From Prevotella sp. (GTDB lineage Bacteria; Bacteroidota; Bacteroidia; Bacteroidales; Bacteroidaceae): DNA of 64,000 nucleotides. Positions within the stretch are counted from its first letter, which is position 1; each line of letters opens with the position of its first letter. Positions 1-10,200 of the stretch are shown one piece after another. The stretch is from contig JAFPWS010000038.1 in the NCBI GenBank assembly GCA_017412705.1, positions 1-64,000 of the forward strand, written 5' to 3'. Below the pieces are notes generated by a model. That model was not told the DNA's origin. It saw only the letters and a list, made by a program, of their open reading frames with translations, and searched no databases. Both the position numbers and the translations under genes were made by a program.

Positions 1-167
1 CGCACATCCAGTATCAGCAGCGTGCGGCTGCCAAGCAGCTCCGTACATTGTATCTTACGCAGACGGTGGCTGTGGACTGTCGTGGAACGTCTTCCACAAC
101 AAGGACATATGGCACTCCTGCCTGTAGTATGCGCTCTCAGCATCACAAGGGATTCATTACTCGTCAT
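1..167 (-). mobile_element. ISL3-like transposase, N-terminal part (runs off the window)
   Basis: The minus strand reads open from an ATG at 167 to the window edge. It encodes about 55 residues with a CPCCGRRS zinc-knuckle followed by VHSHRLRKIQC, the layout seen at the N-terminus of ISL3-family transposases (a Cys-x-x-Cys pair, then a basic/aromatic HTH-like stretch). The frame stays open upstream of 167 to about 240, so the true start could be further upstream. The rest of the transposase and at least one insertion-sequence end lie outside the window, so I cannot tell whether the element is intact. The family call is from motif resemblance only. Confidence 0.6.
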
Positions 168-502
168 GCCATCAAGCGATATGTGCCAGGCATGGCATTT
201 TTCACTCACACGTGATTTTATCTGGCCAATTACTTGCGAGAGTCCAGATTTCTTTGTACCTTTGCGCCATGCAGATGGGCGCTTTTTCTTATTTTTATGC
301 ACATACAAAGATACGAAAAAATACGCACATCTGCAACTTTATTATGTTAACTAATGTATTGATTATCAGGTATATAGTTAAACTTTGTAATAATCTTTTG
401 TCACCCAAATAGACGCAGAACCAAAATATTTGATTGCGACACCCTTCGCGCAGTCCTTAGCTCCAAGCCCTGTGGCCCTTAGCTCCAGACCCATTACTAA
501 AA
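168..502. other. Gene-poor segment between transposase and SusD
   Basis: I see no convincing coding sequence here; short open frames lack recognisable motifs. A plus-strand TAnnTTTG box (257-264) runs straight into a GC hairpin (264-282, arms GCGCC/GGCGC) followed by a T-run, which may insulate the insertion sequence. The 20-mer at 407-426 (AAATAGACGCAGAACCAAAA) has close relatives at 10649 and 53477. An 11-bp direct repeat CCTTAGCTCCA occurs at 455-465 and 477-487. Confidence 0.4.
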
Positions 503-535
503 ATCCCCGCTTCTGCAGCGGGCAGGAGCGGGGAT
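503..535 (-). terminator. Intrinsic terminator of the SusC/SusD operon
   Basis: The arms ATCCCCGCT (503-511) and AGCGGGGAT (527-535) form a GC-rich stem, and on the minus strand the stem is followed by a T-run (TTTTTAG). It sits 22 bp past the stop codon of the last SusD gene, where the four-gene operon should end. Confidence 0.8.
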
Positions 536-557
536 GCTATGAATAGTGTGGTGGTCT

Positions 558-2264
558 TTACCAGCCAGGGTTCTGTGTCAGCGCACCACCCGACTTCTGA
601 ATCTCACTCTGTGGGATGGGGAAGAGGTACATCTTGTCGTCCCACTGGCGAGTCTCCAGCGTGCCAGTAGTAAAGGTGAGGTTGTCGCCCGACTTGGTGA
701 TGGTCATCTTGCGGATGGTCTTGAAGTAGTCGGGAGCCTCCTTCCAGCGACGGACATCGAAGAAGCGGTGGCCCTCGAAAGCCAGCTCTACGAAGCGCTC
801 GTTCTCGTACTTCTTCTTGAAATCGCTGGCACTGAGTCCGGTAGCGATGTTGGGCTGACCGGCACGTGTGCGGACAATATTGATGGCCTCGGCGGCAGTC
901 ATGCTCAGTCCTTCTGCCGTAGAATAGCCGCTGCCCGTGTAGTTGAGCATGGCCTCGGCGTAGTTCAGATAGAGCTCAGCCAGACGGAACAGTACGTAGT
1001 TGTGATAGAAGGCATTGGCACCCGTGGCACCGATGACGGTGGAGGGGTTGCAATATTTCTTCAGATAGTAGCCCGTTGTGGTGGCATAGGGAATAGGAGC
1101 CGCGTTGGCACCACCGTTATAAATCTCCAGTGGGTTGGGATTGGCGTTAGGCCACTGCTCGCCATTGCAAGCTACAATCCACGACAGACGCTTGTCGCGA
1201 TTGGCATAGGGATTCTGCGGGTCGTAGCCGCTGTCTGCCTCGTCGATGGCCTTGCCATTGGTCATCTCAAAGGCGTCCACCAGGTTTTGGGTGGGACAGT
1301 TGCCACCGCCGGCATTCTCCATACCTATGGGGAAGTTGTACTTCTCGAAGGCATTGCTGGCGGTCATCGAGTTCTGGCGGCGGGTGAAGATAATCTCACG
1401 GGTGTCCTTGTAGTTATCCGACTGGAAGAGAGCCATATAGTCGGCAGCCAGGCTCATGCTGCGAGCCTTGCAGGCATCGATGGCCTCCTTGCAGCGCAGG
1501 GCAGCCTTGTGCCAGCGCTCCTTGTCGTTATTGGGATTGAACAGCGGGCTGGCATAATAGAGGGCGGCACGGGCGCGCAGTGCCAGGACAGCCAGATTGT
1601 TGGCACGACCGCTCTCGGCGATAGAGAGAGCCATGTTGCCCAGACTGTTGTAGTCGGCGATGATGCTGTCTTTGATGGCAGCACACTCATCGTCGATGAA
1701 CTTGAAGATGGTGTCGGCAGCGACGCGCGGCAGCGTGTTGGCATCGGCAGCATTCATGTGCTCTACTTTCAGAGGCACATCACCGTACTGGCGCACCAGG
1801 GTGAAGTAGAAGTAGGCACGAGCCCAGCGGGCCTCCCACTGGTAGTTCAGATACTGGTGCATCTCCTTCAGGTAATCTACGTCGAGCTGGTAGTCGGGGA
1901 AGGTCAGACCCTGGAACTCGTCGAGCAGCAGGTTGCAATAGCTGATGCCCTTATAGCTTGAAGACCAGATGGAGCTCTTGGCATTCGACGGACTCCATGC
2001 ACCATTGTAGAAGTCTTCGATGGCATTGCCCGAGTGTGAATAGGCCGACTCGTCGGTAGCTGAGCTGAGCATCGCACCGCTGTAGTTGCCAAAATCGTAG
2101 TCCAGCTGCTGATAGATGGTGGTGGTGAAGCCACCCACACGGCTGAACATTTCCTTGATATAGTCAGCATCATCAACCTTGTACTCATGATAGTCCATCT
2201 TGTTGCCGCAAGAGGCGAGTGCCAGGAGTGCAAAAGCACTGATGAAATATTTCTTTAGTTTCAT
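558..2264 (-). CDS. RagB/SusD family nutrient-uptake outer membrane lipoprotein (second pair)
   Basis: This 568-residue protein is a surface glycan-binding lipoprotein that would cap its partner SusC transporter. The N-terminus MKLKKYFISAFALLALASC is a lipoprotein signal with Cys at about residue 19. The N-terminal TPR-like half (AYFYFTLVRQYGDVPL) and the C-terminal RagB/SusD half (ENERFVELAFEGHRFFDVRRW, and the YLFPIPQSEI...NPGW ending) are both typical, and the length is normal. It starts 27 bp after the upstream SusC and is followed by a terminator, so it is the last gene of a SusC-SusD-SusC-SusD operon. The ligand is inferred from the neighbouring RG-I enzymes and not from the protein itself. 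Confidence 0.95.
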   Translation of the reverse strand: MKLKKYFISAFALLALASCGNKMDYHEYKVDDADYIKEMFSRVGGFTTTIYQQLDYDFGNYSGAMLSSATDESAYSHSGNAIEDFYNGAWSPSNAKSSIWSSSYKGISYCNLLLDEFQGLTFPDYQLDVDYLKEMHQYLNYQWEARWARAYFYFTLVRQYGDVPLKVEHMNAADANTLPRVAADTIFKFIDDECAAIKDSIIADYNSLGNMALSIAESGRANNLAVLALRARAALYYASPLFNPNNDKERWHKAALRCKEAIDACKARSMSLAADYMALFQSDNYKDTREIIFTRRQNSMTASNAFEKYNFPIGMENAGGGNCPTQNLVDAFEMTNGKAIDEADSGYDPQNPYANRDKRLSWIVACNGEQWPNANPNPLEIYNGGANAAPIPYATTTGYYLKKYCNPSTVIGATGANAFYHNYVLFRLAELYLNYAEAMLNYTGSGYSTAEGLSMTAAEAINIVRTRAGQPNIATGLSASDFKKKYENERFVELAFEGHRFFDVRRWKEAPDYFKTIRKMTITKSGDNLTFTTGTLETRQWDDKMYLFPIPQSEIQKSGGALTQNPGW

Positions 2265-2291
2265 AATCTTCTATTGTTTAAATGTCGATTG

Positions 2292-5114
2292 TTACATTGT
2301 TACAGCCACTCCTAATGCAATGCTGCGTGTCAGTGGGTTGGTAGCACCATAAGAGGCAGCGTCAACCTCGTCGATATGGTCGGCGGTGAAGAGGTCTATG
2401 CCGCGTACATACACCTTGGCAGCGTTGATAAACTTGGTCTTCTCGAGCAGGCTGCTTGGAAGGTTGTAGTATATCTCCACATTGCGGAGCTTCAGATAGG
2501 CACGGTTGCGCAGCCAGAAGGTGCTGGGCTGGTAGTTGTTGGCATTGCTGCTGGAGCTGAGGCGCGGGAACTCGGCCGTTGCCACATTGTTCTCGGGCGA
2601 CCAGCGGTTGTCGTAGACGTGCTGTGCAAGGCTGGTGTTGTTGATCAGACCCCAGTAGTAGCCCGAAGTGTTGAGCACTGCCGAGTAGCGGCCTACACCC
2701 TGGAACATGGCGTCGATGCCCAGTCCCTTCCACTCAGCACCGATGTGGAAGCTGTAGAACAGCTCGGGGCATGCCGTGCTGTAGCCAATCTTCGTCACGT
2801 CGTTGGCGTCGATGACACCGTCTTCATTGATGTCCTTGTACTTGATGTCGCCAGGACGAACGGTAGAGAAGGTCTGTGTGGGGCTGGCATCAATCTCAGC
2901 CTGGCTGGTGAACAGTCCCTCGGCCACCAGGCCGTAGGTTGAGCTGAGCGGATTGCCCGTCTGAACAAGGTTGTCGTAGACGCGCGGCTCCTCGGCCTGG
3001 TCTTTAATCTCGTTCCTATAGGTCATCAGGTTGGCACCGATATTGAAGGTTACATCACCGAACTTCTTAGAATAGTCGGCAGCAATCTCAAAGCCGTGCT
3101 GGCTGACCTTTCCCTGATTCAGGTAGGGAGCGTCGAAACCTATGAGTGAGGTATAGTAGCCTGCACCTGATACCCAGATGTTGTTACGTGTCTGGGTGAA
3201 GAAGTCAACCTCCAGGTTGAGACCACCGAACAGGCGGGCATCGATACCGATATTGAATCGGGTAGACTTCTCGTTGGTGGGGTCTGGAGTGGCCATCTGG
3301 CCTAATGTGGTAGGACCGTACATGTTGGCACCATAGTCGCTGGTGAGCACATAGCCACCGCCAGCCTGAGAATACGACTGCGTGTAGTAGGTCCACACGT
3401 TGTCGCCCGGCAGGTAGTCGGCATTGGTCAGTCCGATGCTGGCACGCAGCTTGAGGAAGTCGACAAACTTGACATCCTTCATGAAGTCTTCCTGTGACAG
3501 GACCCAACCGGCAGAGAAAGTAGGCGCAAACGCCCACTTGGTGCCAGGAGCCAGACGGCTGCTGCCTGAATACATCAGGGCAAGGTCGGCCAGGTAGCGG
3601 TTCTTGTGGGCATAGTGTGCCCAGGCAGACCAGTTCTGGCGATAGATAGCGGCATTGACACCGGTGGTGTTGACGTATTCGTAGTCGTACTTCAGCTGGG
3701 CATAGAGATAGTCGTTGGCTGTCAGCTGGCGCTCGAAGTTCAGACCAGCCTGAATGGTCAGACGGCGCTGATAGCTGTTGGTGTTGGCATCCTTGCCCAT
3801 CGTGCCGTCGGCGCCTCCCTGCCAATAATCGCCTAATACGGGAGCTCCGTTTTCCCATCCGGTGACGGGATAGTTGCCATAGATATACTCACGGCTGTGG
3901 TTCTCATAGAGGGTGGAGTAGATGTCATAGCCCAGACGTGCAGTGAAGCTCAGACCCTCAATCCAGTATTTCAGGTCCTGTTGCACCGTCATGTCGGCAA
4001 ACAGGGCGCGCTCGTGAATTTTGTAGTAGGCGGCATCGGTAGACTGGCCAACAGGGTTCAGTGTGCCGGCATAGGTAGACGTTCCGCCCCAGTCGCCCTT
4101 CTCGCTCTTGATGGGGAAGGCATTAGAAGGCAGACCGTAGATGGTGCTCCAAAGGTCGGTCTGGTTGCCCGGACGCGACATCTCGCTCAGCACACCAAGT
4201 AGGTTAACCTTCAGGTCAGTGGTCGGTGTGAGGTCGATATCAAGGTTGGTGCGCAGGTTGCCACGTACATACTTGTCCTGAGTGGAATAACCATCGTTGT
4301 TGTCGAAATTCTTGATGAATCCCTTGTCGGAGAGAAGGTTTACCTGGGTGAAGTAGCGGAAACGCTCACCGCCTCCCTTGAACTCAACACCAATCTTGTT
4401 GGTGGCACCGTTCTTGCGGAAGGTCTCGTCCACCCAGTTGACATTGGGATACTGGAAGGGGTAAGTGCCATTCTGATAGGCAGCAATCTCTTCGGCCGAA
4501 TAACGGGCACCAAGTCCTTCGTTGGCGCGGGCTTCATTCATGGCACTGGCATAGGTGGGTGCGTCGATGAACTTCGGACGGTTGATCTGCATGTTGAACA
4601 GGTGGTCGTATGTCACCTTGATGCTGTTGCTGTTGTACTTGCCTCGCTTGGTGACAATCTGAATGGCACCGTTGATGCCCTTATAGCCATAGAGGGCTAC
4701 GGCTGCGGCATCTTTCAGAATGGTGACATGGTCGACCTCTTCAGGGCTTACCAGCGTAATGTCGCGCTCGATGCCGTCGATCAGAATCAATGGCGAGTTA
4801 GTGCTCAACGTCTGGAGGCCGCGAACATAGAAGGTGGGGTTGGCTGCATAATAGATGCCGGCACCATCCATGGAGATCAGACCATTGCCCTGGCCGAGGA
4901 TGGAGTTGCCAATGTTCTTGGCAGAGCGCTTGTCTACAGTCTCGTTGGTTATGACGGAAACAGAGGCTGTAGACTGAGCGCGGGTAAAGTTCTTGTTGGC
5001 GCCCAACTCGATGACCTGGTTTACAAAGTCAACGCCTGTGCTGTCTTGCTGTGCTGCTGCTGGCAGCGCAATGCTTGCAAGCAGTGAAAGCACAAATATA
5101 TTCTTTTTCTTCAT
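2292..5114 (-). CDS. SusC/RagA family TonB-linked outer membrane transporter, short form
   Basis: A 940-residue TonB-dependent oligosaccharide transporter. After a signal peptide (MKKKNIFVLSLLASIALPAAAQ) it goes almost directly into the plug domain (about residues 45-165, with FYVRGLQTLSTNSPLILIDG and the conserved LKDAAAVALYGYKGINGAI) and then a 22-strand barrel. It lacks the carboxypeptidase-regulatory-like N-terminal domain that the upstream SusC carries, which explains the shorter length. It lies 42 bp after the first SusD and 27 bp before its own SusD, so it is co-transcribed with both pairs. The substrate is probably a rhamnogalacturonan-I fragment, judged from context only. Confidence 0.95.
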   Translation of the reverse strand: MKKKNIFVLSLLASIALPAAAQQDSTGVDFVNQVIELGANKNFTRAQSTASVSVITNETVDKRSAKNIGNSILGQGNGLISMDGAGIYYAANPTFYVRGLQTLSTNSPLILIDGIERDITLVSPEEVDHVTILKDAAAVALYGYKGINGAIQIVTKRGKYNSNSIKVTYDHLFNMQINRPKFIDAPTYASAMNEARANEGLGARYSAEEIAAYQNGTYPFQYPNVNWVDETFRKNGATNKIGVEFKGGGERFRYFTQVNLLSDKGFIKNFDNNDGYSTQDKYVRGNLRTNLDIDLTPTTDLKVNLLGVLSEMSRPGNQTDLWSTIYGLPSNAFPIKSEKGDWGGTSTYAGTLNPVGQSTDAAYYKIHERALFADMTVQQDLKYWIEGLSFTARLGYDIYSTLYENHSREYIYGNYPVTGWENGAPVLGDYWQGGADGTMGKDANTNSYQRRLTIQAGLNFERQLTANDYLYAQLKYDYEYVNTTGVNAAIYRQNWSAWAHYAHKNRYLADLALMYSGSSRLAPGTKWAFAPTFSAGWVLSQEDFMKDVKFVDFLKLRASIGLTNADYLPGDNVWTYYTQSYSQAGGGYVLTSDYGANMYGPTTLGQMATPDPTNEKSTRFNIGIDARLFGGLNLEVDFFTQTRNNIWVSGAGYYTSLIGFDAPYLNQGKVSQHGFEIAADYSKKFGDVTFNIGANLMTYRNEIKDQAEEPRVYDNLVQTGNPLSSTYGLVAEGLFTSQAEIDASPTQTFSTVRPGDIKYKDINEDGVIDANDVTKIGYSTACPELFYSFHIGAEWKGLGIDAMFQGVGRYSAVLNTSGYYWGLINNTSLAQHVYDNRWSPENNVATAEFPRLSSSSNANNYQPSTFWLRNRAYLKLRNVEIYYNLPSSLLEKTKFINAAKVYVRGIDLFTADHIDEVDAASYGATNPLTRSIALGVAVTM

Positions 5115-5156
5115 AATCTTAATACGTTTAGACTTTTAATCCTTGACTTAAAAGAA

Positions 5157-7241
5157 TTAGTCCCATCCTGGGTTCTGGACGAGTCCATAGCCCTTGTTGA
5201 TTTCCGTAATGGGGAAGGGGAACAGAAGCCACTTCTTGACTTCTACCGAGTTGGGATCCTGGCTCCATTGTACGCGAGCGCGGTTGAAGAGGGCAAAGCG
5301 CATGTAGTCGAAGCAGCGTGGCTCGGCAATACCATTGTCCTTGTGAGAACCCTTCCAAGGCTCGTAGCTGCGTACCCATTCGCCCTTACTGTTCTGCAGC
5401 AGGCGGAAAGTAATCAGACCATGCAACTGCTTGGTAATCCAGTCGGTACGCTTGTAGCGAATCATGTCGTAGTAGCGGTTGTTGCTCAGACCAAGCTCAC
5501 AGGCACGCTCACGAAGTATCTCTTCAATCAGGTTATCCTTGTTGCTGGCAAGGTTGAGCTTCGGATTTCTGACAGCCAGTCCTCCCATGCCGACGCGGCT
5601 GCGGACGACGTCGACCTGCCTGATGGCTTCTGCCAGATTGCCCGTCTGAGCCAGGCACTCTGCATACATCAAGTACATCTCGTCGAGGCTCAGGTACACC
5701 CAATGCATAAACTTACGGTGGAACTCCTCACCGATGGTGTATTTGATATGTCCGAAACCAGTAGAGAACGGGCGTGTCAGCTTTTCCTGAAGAGCCAGGT
5801 CGTAGTCTTTGGTAGAACTGTTGTAGGTGGCACTCATGGCGTCGCCCTGTCCGTCGTAACCGCCTACCCAGAGCTCGTATTTGTCGCCGGTAGGTGTACC
5901 CGAGGTCCAGTCAAACTGATAGGTCATACCGTTGACGAGGATATTCTCGTACAGACGGGGGTCACGAGAGGGAGTCACGGCTACGGCACCACCACGGCCT
6001 ACAGTGTACTTATAGAACAGCTGGCCGCTGGTTCCGGAAATCTTGTTCTTGAGCGAGTCGGATTCCCAGTCGAAAGGAGAACCGTCGCTCCAGGGGAACA
6101 TGCTCATGTATTCCAGTGTGGGGTGATAAGTAGAACGGTGTACGCTACCCAGCGGGTTCGACCAGCTCCACCATGAGTAGGTTCCCTGTGAACCATAGAC
6201 GGTAGCTACGCGAGTAGAGTGGAGAACCTCCTTGCTGCCTTCGTAGATGTAGCCCATACGATAGGCCTGACGATAACCATTGGCATTCTTCGAGCAGTTG
6301 ACGTCGGCAGGCTCCGTCAGTTTATAGTATCCCTCGCTGTTGAGACGCGTAAAGAAGTCTTGACAAGCCTGCAATGCCTTCTGCCAACGGTTGGCATCGT
6401 AGTTGCCATGCCATACCAGATGCTTCTGCTCGGCCTCTGTAGTACCGCCGTAGTAGCCTTGGTCGGCATTGTAGAGCGGAGATGCTGCGAACAGCAGAAT
6501 CTTAGCCTTGAGCGCCATCGCTCCGGCGGCAGTCCAACGACCGGTGTTGTTGGCTGCATCGGTATCGGTGGTCGTTCCGTTGTAAGCCCAGCGCAGGTTG
6601 GGGATGGCTTCGTCCAGCAGATTGGTCATGAAAATGACCGTCGTGTCAGCAGTTGCACGGGGCATCTCGTAACTGCCTTCGGAACCAGTGAAGGGGTGGT
6701 CGATGATGGGCAGACCACCGTAGACACTGAACAGGTCGAAATAGCGGGCTGCTATCAGACACTTGGCCTGAGCCACCATGTTGGCTTTCTCAGATTCTGA
6801 CAGACCTTCTACACGGTCGATATTCTCGATGAGCAGCCATGCCTGACGAACAGCCTCCCATACGTAATCCTTGGTGAAACTGATGAGCGGCTCCAAATTG
6901 GCCGTCATCGTGCCGGAATAGAAGGATTGATAGATGGCTGTCGAGTTATAGTGGGTCTGATAGCAGTCGGTCAGACCGTCCAGCTTGCCGTAGTAGGGAT
7001 TCTGACTGATGGTCGTACTCTGGCCAAAGGGCAGTCCGTAATACTGCAACGCATAGATACCAGTGAGGAACTGACGGGTGTACTCTGGATTACTGAATAC
7101 GGAGTCGATTGTCAGCGTTCCGCCTGGTTGCTTCTCGATGAAGGAGTTGCCGAACTTGACATCGTCGGTACATGCTGTGAACGCCATGCTACCAGCCATC
7201 AGCGTCACTACTCCCATGATGATTTTATGATGTAGTTTCAT
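5157..7241 (-). CDS. RagB/SusD family outer membrane lipoprotein (first pair)
   Basis: A 694-residue SusD-like lipoprotein, longer than the usual 500-600. The signal ends at an FTAC lipobox with Cys at about residue 24. The N-terminal region contains the helical SusD core (LIAARYFDLFSVYGGLPIID), and the C-terminal region has the conserved ILRERACELGLSNNRYYDMI block and the LFPFPITEIN...NPGWD ending. The extra length is in the middle (about residues 300-480), where loops rich in aromatic residues could form a wider binding surface. It is 38 bp downstream of the 1083-residue SusC, its evident partner. Confidence 0.95.
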   Translation of the reverse strand: MKLHHKIIMGVVTLMAGSMAFTACTDDVKFGNSFIEKQPGGTLTIDSVFSNPEYTRQFLTGIYALQYYGLPFGQSTTISQNPYYGKLDGLTDCYQTHYNSTAIYQSFYSGTMTANLEPLISFTKDYVWEAVRQAWLLIENIDRVEGLSESEKANMVAQAKCLIAARYFDLFSVYGGLPIIDHPFTGSEGSYEMPRATADTTVIFMTNLLDEAIPNLRWAYNGTTTDTDAANNTGRWTAAGAMALKAKILLFAASPLYNADQGYYGGTTEAEQKHLVWHGNYDANRWQKALQACQDFFTRLNSEGYYKLTEPADVNCSKNANGYRQAYRMGYIYEGSKEVLHSTRVATVYGSQGTYSWWSWSNPLGSVHRSTYHPTLEYMSMFPWSDGSPFDWESDSLKNKISGTSGQLFYKYTVGRGGAVAVTPSRDPRLYENILVNGMTYQFDWTSGTPTGDKYELWVGGYDGQGDAMSATYNSSTKDYDLALQEKLTRPFSTGFGHIKYTIGEEFHRKFMHWVYLSLDEMYLMYAECLAQTGNLAEAIRQVDVVRSRVGMGGLAVRNPKLNLASNKDNLIEEILRERACELGLSNNRYYDMIRYKRTDWITKQLHGLITFRLLQNSKGEWVRSYEPWKGSHKDNGIAEPRCFDYMRFALFNRARVQWSQDPNSVEVKKWLLFPFPITEINKGYGLVQNPGWD

Positions 7242-7279
7242 ATTGATATACCTTATGTTATAATTAGAACGCTCACATT

Positions 7280-10200
7280 TTAGAAACCTAACTTAAGACT
7301 TGCCGTATAGGTACGCTGCAAGGGATAAGAGGGAGAGCTGCTGGCGCGTGCTTCAGGATCACCCCAGATATAGGGAGTGAAAGTCAGCAGGTTGTATCCG
7401 CTCAGAGCAAGCTGCAACTGGTTGAGACCTAATTTCTTCATGAACGGGAAGTGGAAGTCGTAAGCAATCTGAATGGTCTTCAGACGCAGATACTTCGAGT
7501 CTTTCTCGTAAAGCGTAGAGCTGGCATAGTTCTGGTTTGCGTTTTCATAGGTTAGTCGAGGATATTCTGCACCCTGACTGGGGTTGTCAACAGTCCAGGT
7601 GTTGTCAATGTGGTATTGCAGCAGACCACCGCCTGTCGTGCTTTGACCTGTCGCTGCAGTGAAAGGAGTGCGGAATGTTCCTTCCAAGAGACGGCTGACA
7701 TTCCATGCACCAGTCAACTGGGTGTTGAAGGTGAAGTTCTTCCAAGAGAAGCCCAAAGACAGACCGGCGATGTATTCAGGGTCGTCGGTATGGCCTAAGC
7801 CTACGATGACGTCATTGCTGTCAATCTTTCCATTCTTGTCGAGGTCTACGTAGACGGCGTCACCAGGCCTCAGTTCGCTGACGAACTGTGTGGGGAAGGG
7901 CGTGCCGAACTCTTTCTCGTAGTCGGCCTCGGCACCTTCGTAGTAGTACTTCCAGAACTGATAAAGTGAACGAGAACCGATACGGTGGCCCTTGGTGTAC
8001 ATGTAGTCGTTAGCCTGGGGAGCCTGACGGTCGATGATAATCTCGTTCTGGTTGTGCGAAAGGTTCAGCTTGGCCCAGTAGCGGAAGTCGGAACCAATCT
8101 TGTCGTTCCAGTTGAGCGAGAGTTCCCAACCCCAGCTGTCTACCTCACCAAAGTTGGTGAAGGGGACATTGAATCCTAACATGCCGGGAACGGTCTTGTC
8201 CTGTGCAAGAATGTCCTTACGGTGCTCCTTATAGAAGTCGAAGGTGGCACGCAGACGGTCGTCGAGGAAGTTGATGTCGACACCGTAGTCCTGCTTGAAG
8301 GCCTTCTCCCATGATACGTCGGGATAGTTTTTCGAAGCCTCGACAGCACCCTTGGAGGTGGTACCGTTTTCGACACCGAAGTTGTAGCCGAAAGCACCAG
8401 TGTCCTTACCGGTACGCTCCAACAATGCACTCTGGTTAACATTGTAGGGGTCTGCAATGTACATGAATCGCTTGGCACTTACCTTGTCGTTACCGACGAG
8501 ACCCCAAGAGGCGCGGAGCTTCAGGAAGCTAACCACCTTCTTGAGAGGCTCGAAGAAAGGTTCGTCGCTGGTTACCCAACCGATAGAACCTGCGGGGAAG
8601 GTGCCGAAACGCTTGCCGGGGGCAAAGTTCTCAGAACCGTTGTAACCGATGTTGAACTCGGCCATGTAGCGGTTCTTGAAGTCGTAGGTGACACGGCCTA
8701 CCAAGCCTACGTAGGTACGGGGGATGTCGATGTAAATGTTGCCATCGCCGTCGGTCTTATAGTACTCCTTGCTCTGGTTGTAGAGGATGAGGCCATTGAC
8801 GGTGTGGTCGCCAAACGTACGGTTGTAGCTGAAAGAGCCTTCCAGATACCAGTCGCGGCCCTTGCCATAGGTGTAGGCATAGGTGGGCTCTACGTCAGAA
8901 CCGCTTTTGCGGAACTTCATATCTTGCGTCAAGATGTTGCCGCTCGCGTCGTACATGATATTGCCATCAGCATCGCGCTGGGCCAAGACAACCGGGGTAT
9001 AGCTGGCAACGCTTGCCGTTAGGGTCTTCGTAACACCATAAGAGCTGTTGTAAGAGCCCTTCAACTTAAACGACAGGCCCTTGGTGATGAAGTCCAGCTT
9101 CTGGTCGAGAACCACGTCCATCGACAACTTGTTGTTATTCTGCTGGATAGCACCAGGCTGATAGGCGTAATAAGTCATGGGTGAGTCACCGACGAAGGGA
9201 AGCGTGTTGCCGTCTTCATTGTCGGCTCCCACGTTGGTGTTAACGATGTAGCGGCCATCAATGATACCCGGGCTGGAGAATGGAGTGGCTTGATAAATGG
9301 CCTTAATCATACCACCAGAACCCTGACCGGTGCGGGGCTTGGCTGAATCGTCCACCTTACCAGAGATGTTGAAGCTCAACAGGGTGGTCTTTGTAACATT
9401 CATATCCAAGTTGGCACGGTAGTTGAAACGCTGGTACTGGTAGCCATAGTCCCAGGACTTGTCGAACTCCTTGAAGATACCGCCTTGCGTCATCATACCG
9501 GCAGAGATGAAGTACTTGACCTTCTTGTTACCGCCGGTGATGTTGATGTTGTGCTGCTGCTGGAGCGTCACATCCTTCATGATGTACTCATCCCATTTCA
9601 TGCTGGGGAAGCGGATGGGGTCGCTGCCGTCCTTGAACTTCTGGATGACGGCATCAGAGAAGCTCGGGGATTTTCCGTCATTCACCATCATCTGGTTATG
9701 GAACAATGCATAGTCGTACGACGAAGCCTGCTCAATCATCTTCGTAGGCGTTACGGCCGAGAAGGAGGTGTTGATGGAAATCTTGGCCTTGCCTTCGGCA
9801 CCGCGCTTGGTGGTAATCAGCACAACACCGTTAGCACCGCGCACACCGAATACGGCAGTGGCGGAAGCGTCCTTCAGCACGGTGATACTCTCGATTTCGT
9901 TGGGGTCGATATCCCACATCTCACGCTCTACACCATCGACCTGGATAAGGGGAGACGAGTCAACCCAAGTGGCTTGACCACGGACGAAAATGCTGGCAGC
10001 ATCGCTACCTGGCTCACCAGAGTACTGCACGGTGGTCACACCCGAGAGCTGACCGGCCAGCACGTTGTTGACAGAAGATACAGGCGTACGCACCAGGTCT
10101 TCTGCCTTCACTGATGACAGGGCACCGGTGACGGTGACCTTCTTCTGAACACCATAGGCCACAATCTCAACGCCCTGCAGCATGGTGGACTCCTCTTCGA

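Noticed and set aside
546-1961. Long open frame (471 codons) on the plus strand
   Set aside because: It is fully antisense to a clear SusD gene, has no known motif, and arises from the codon bias of the real gene.
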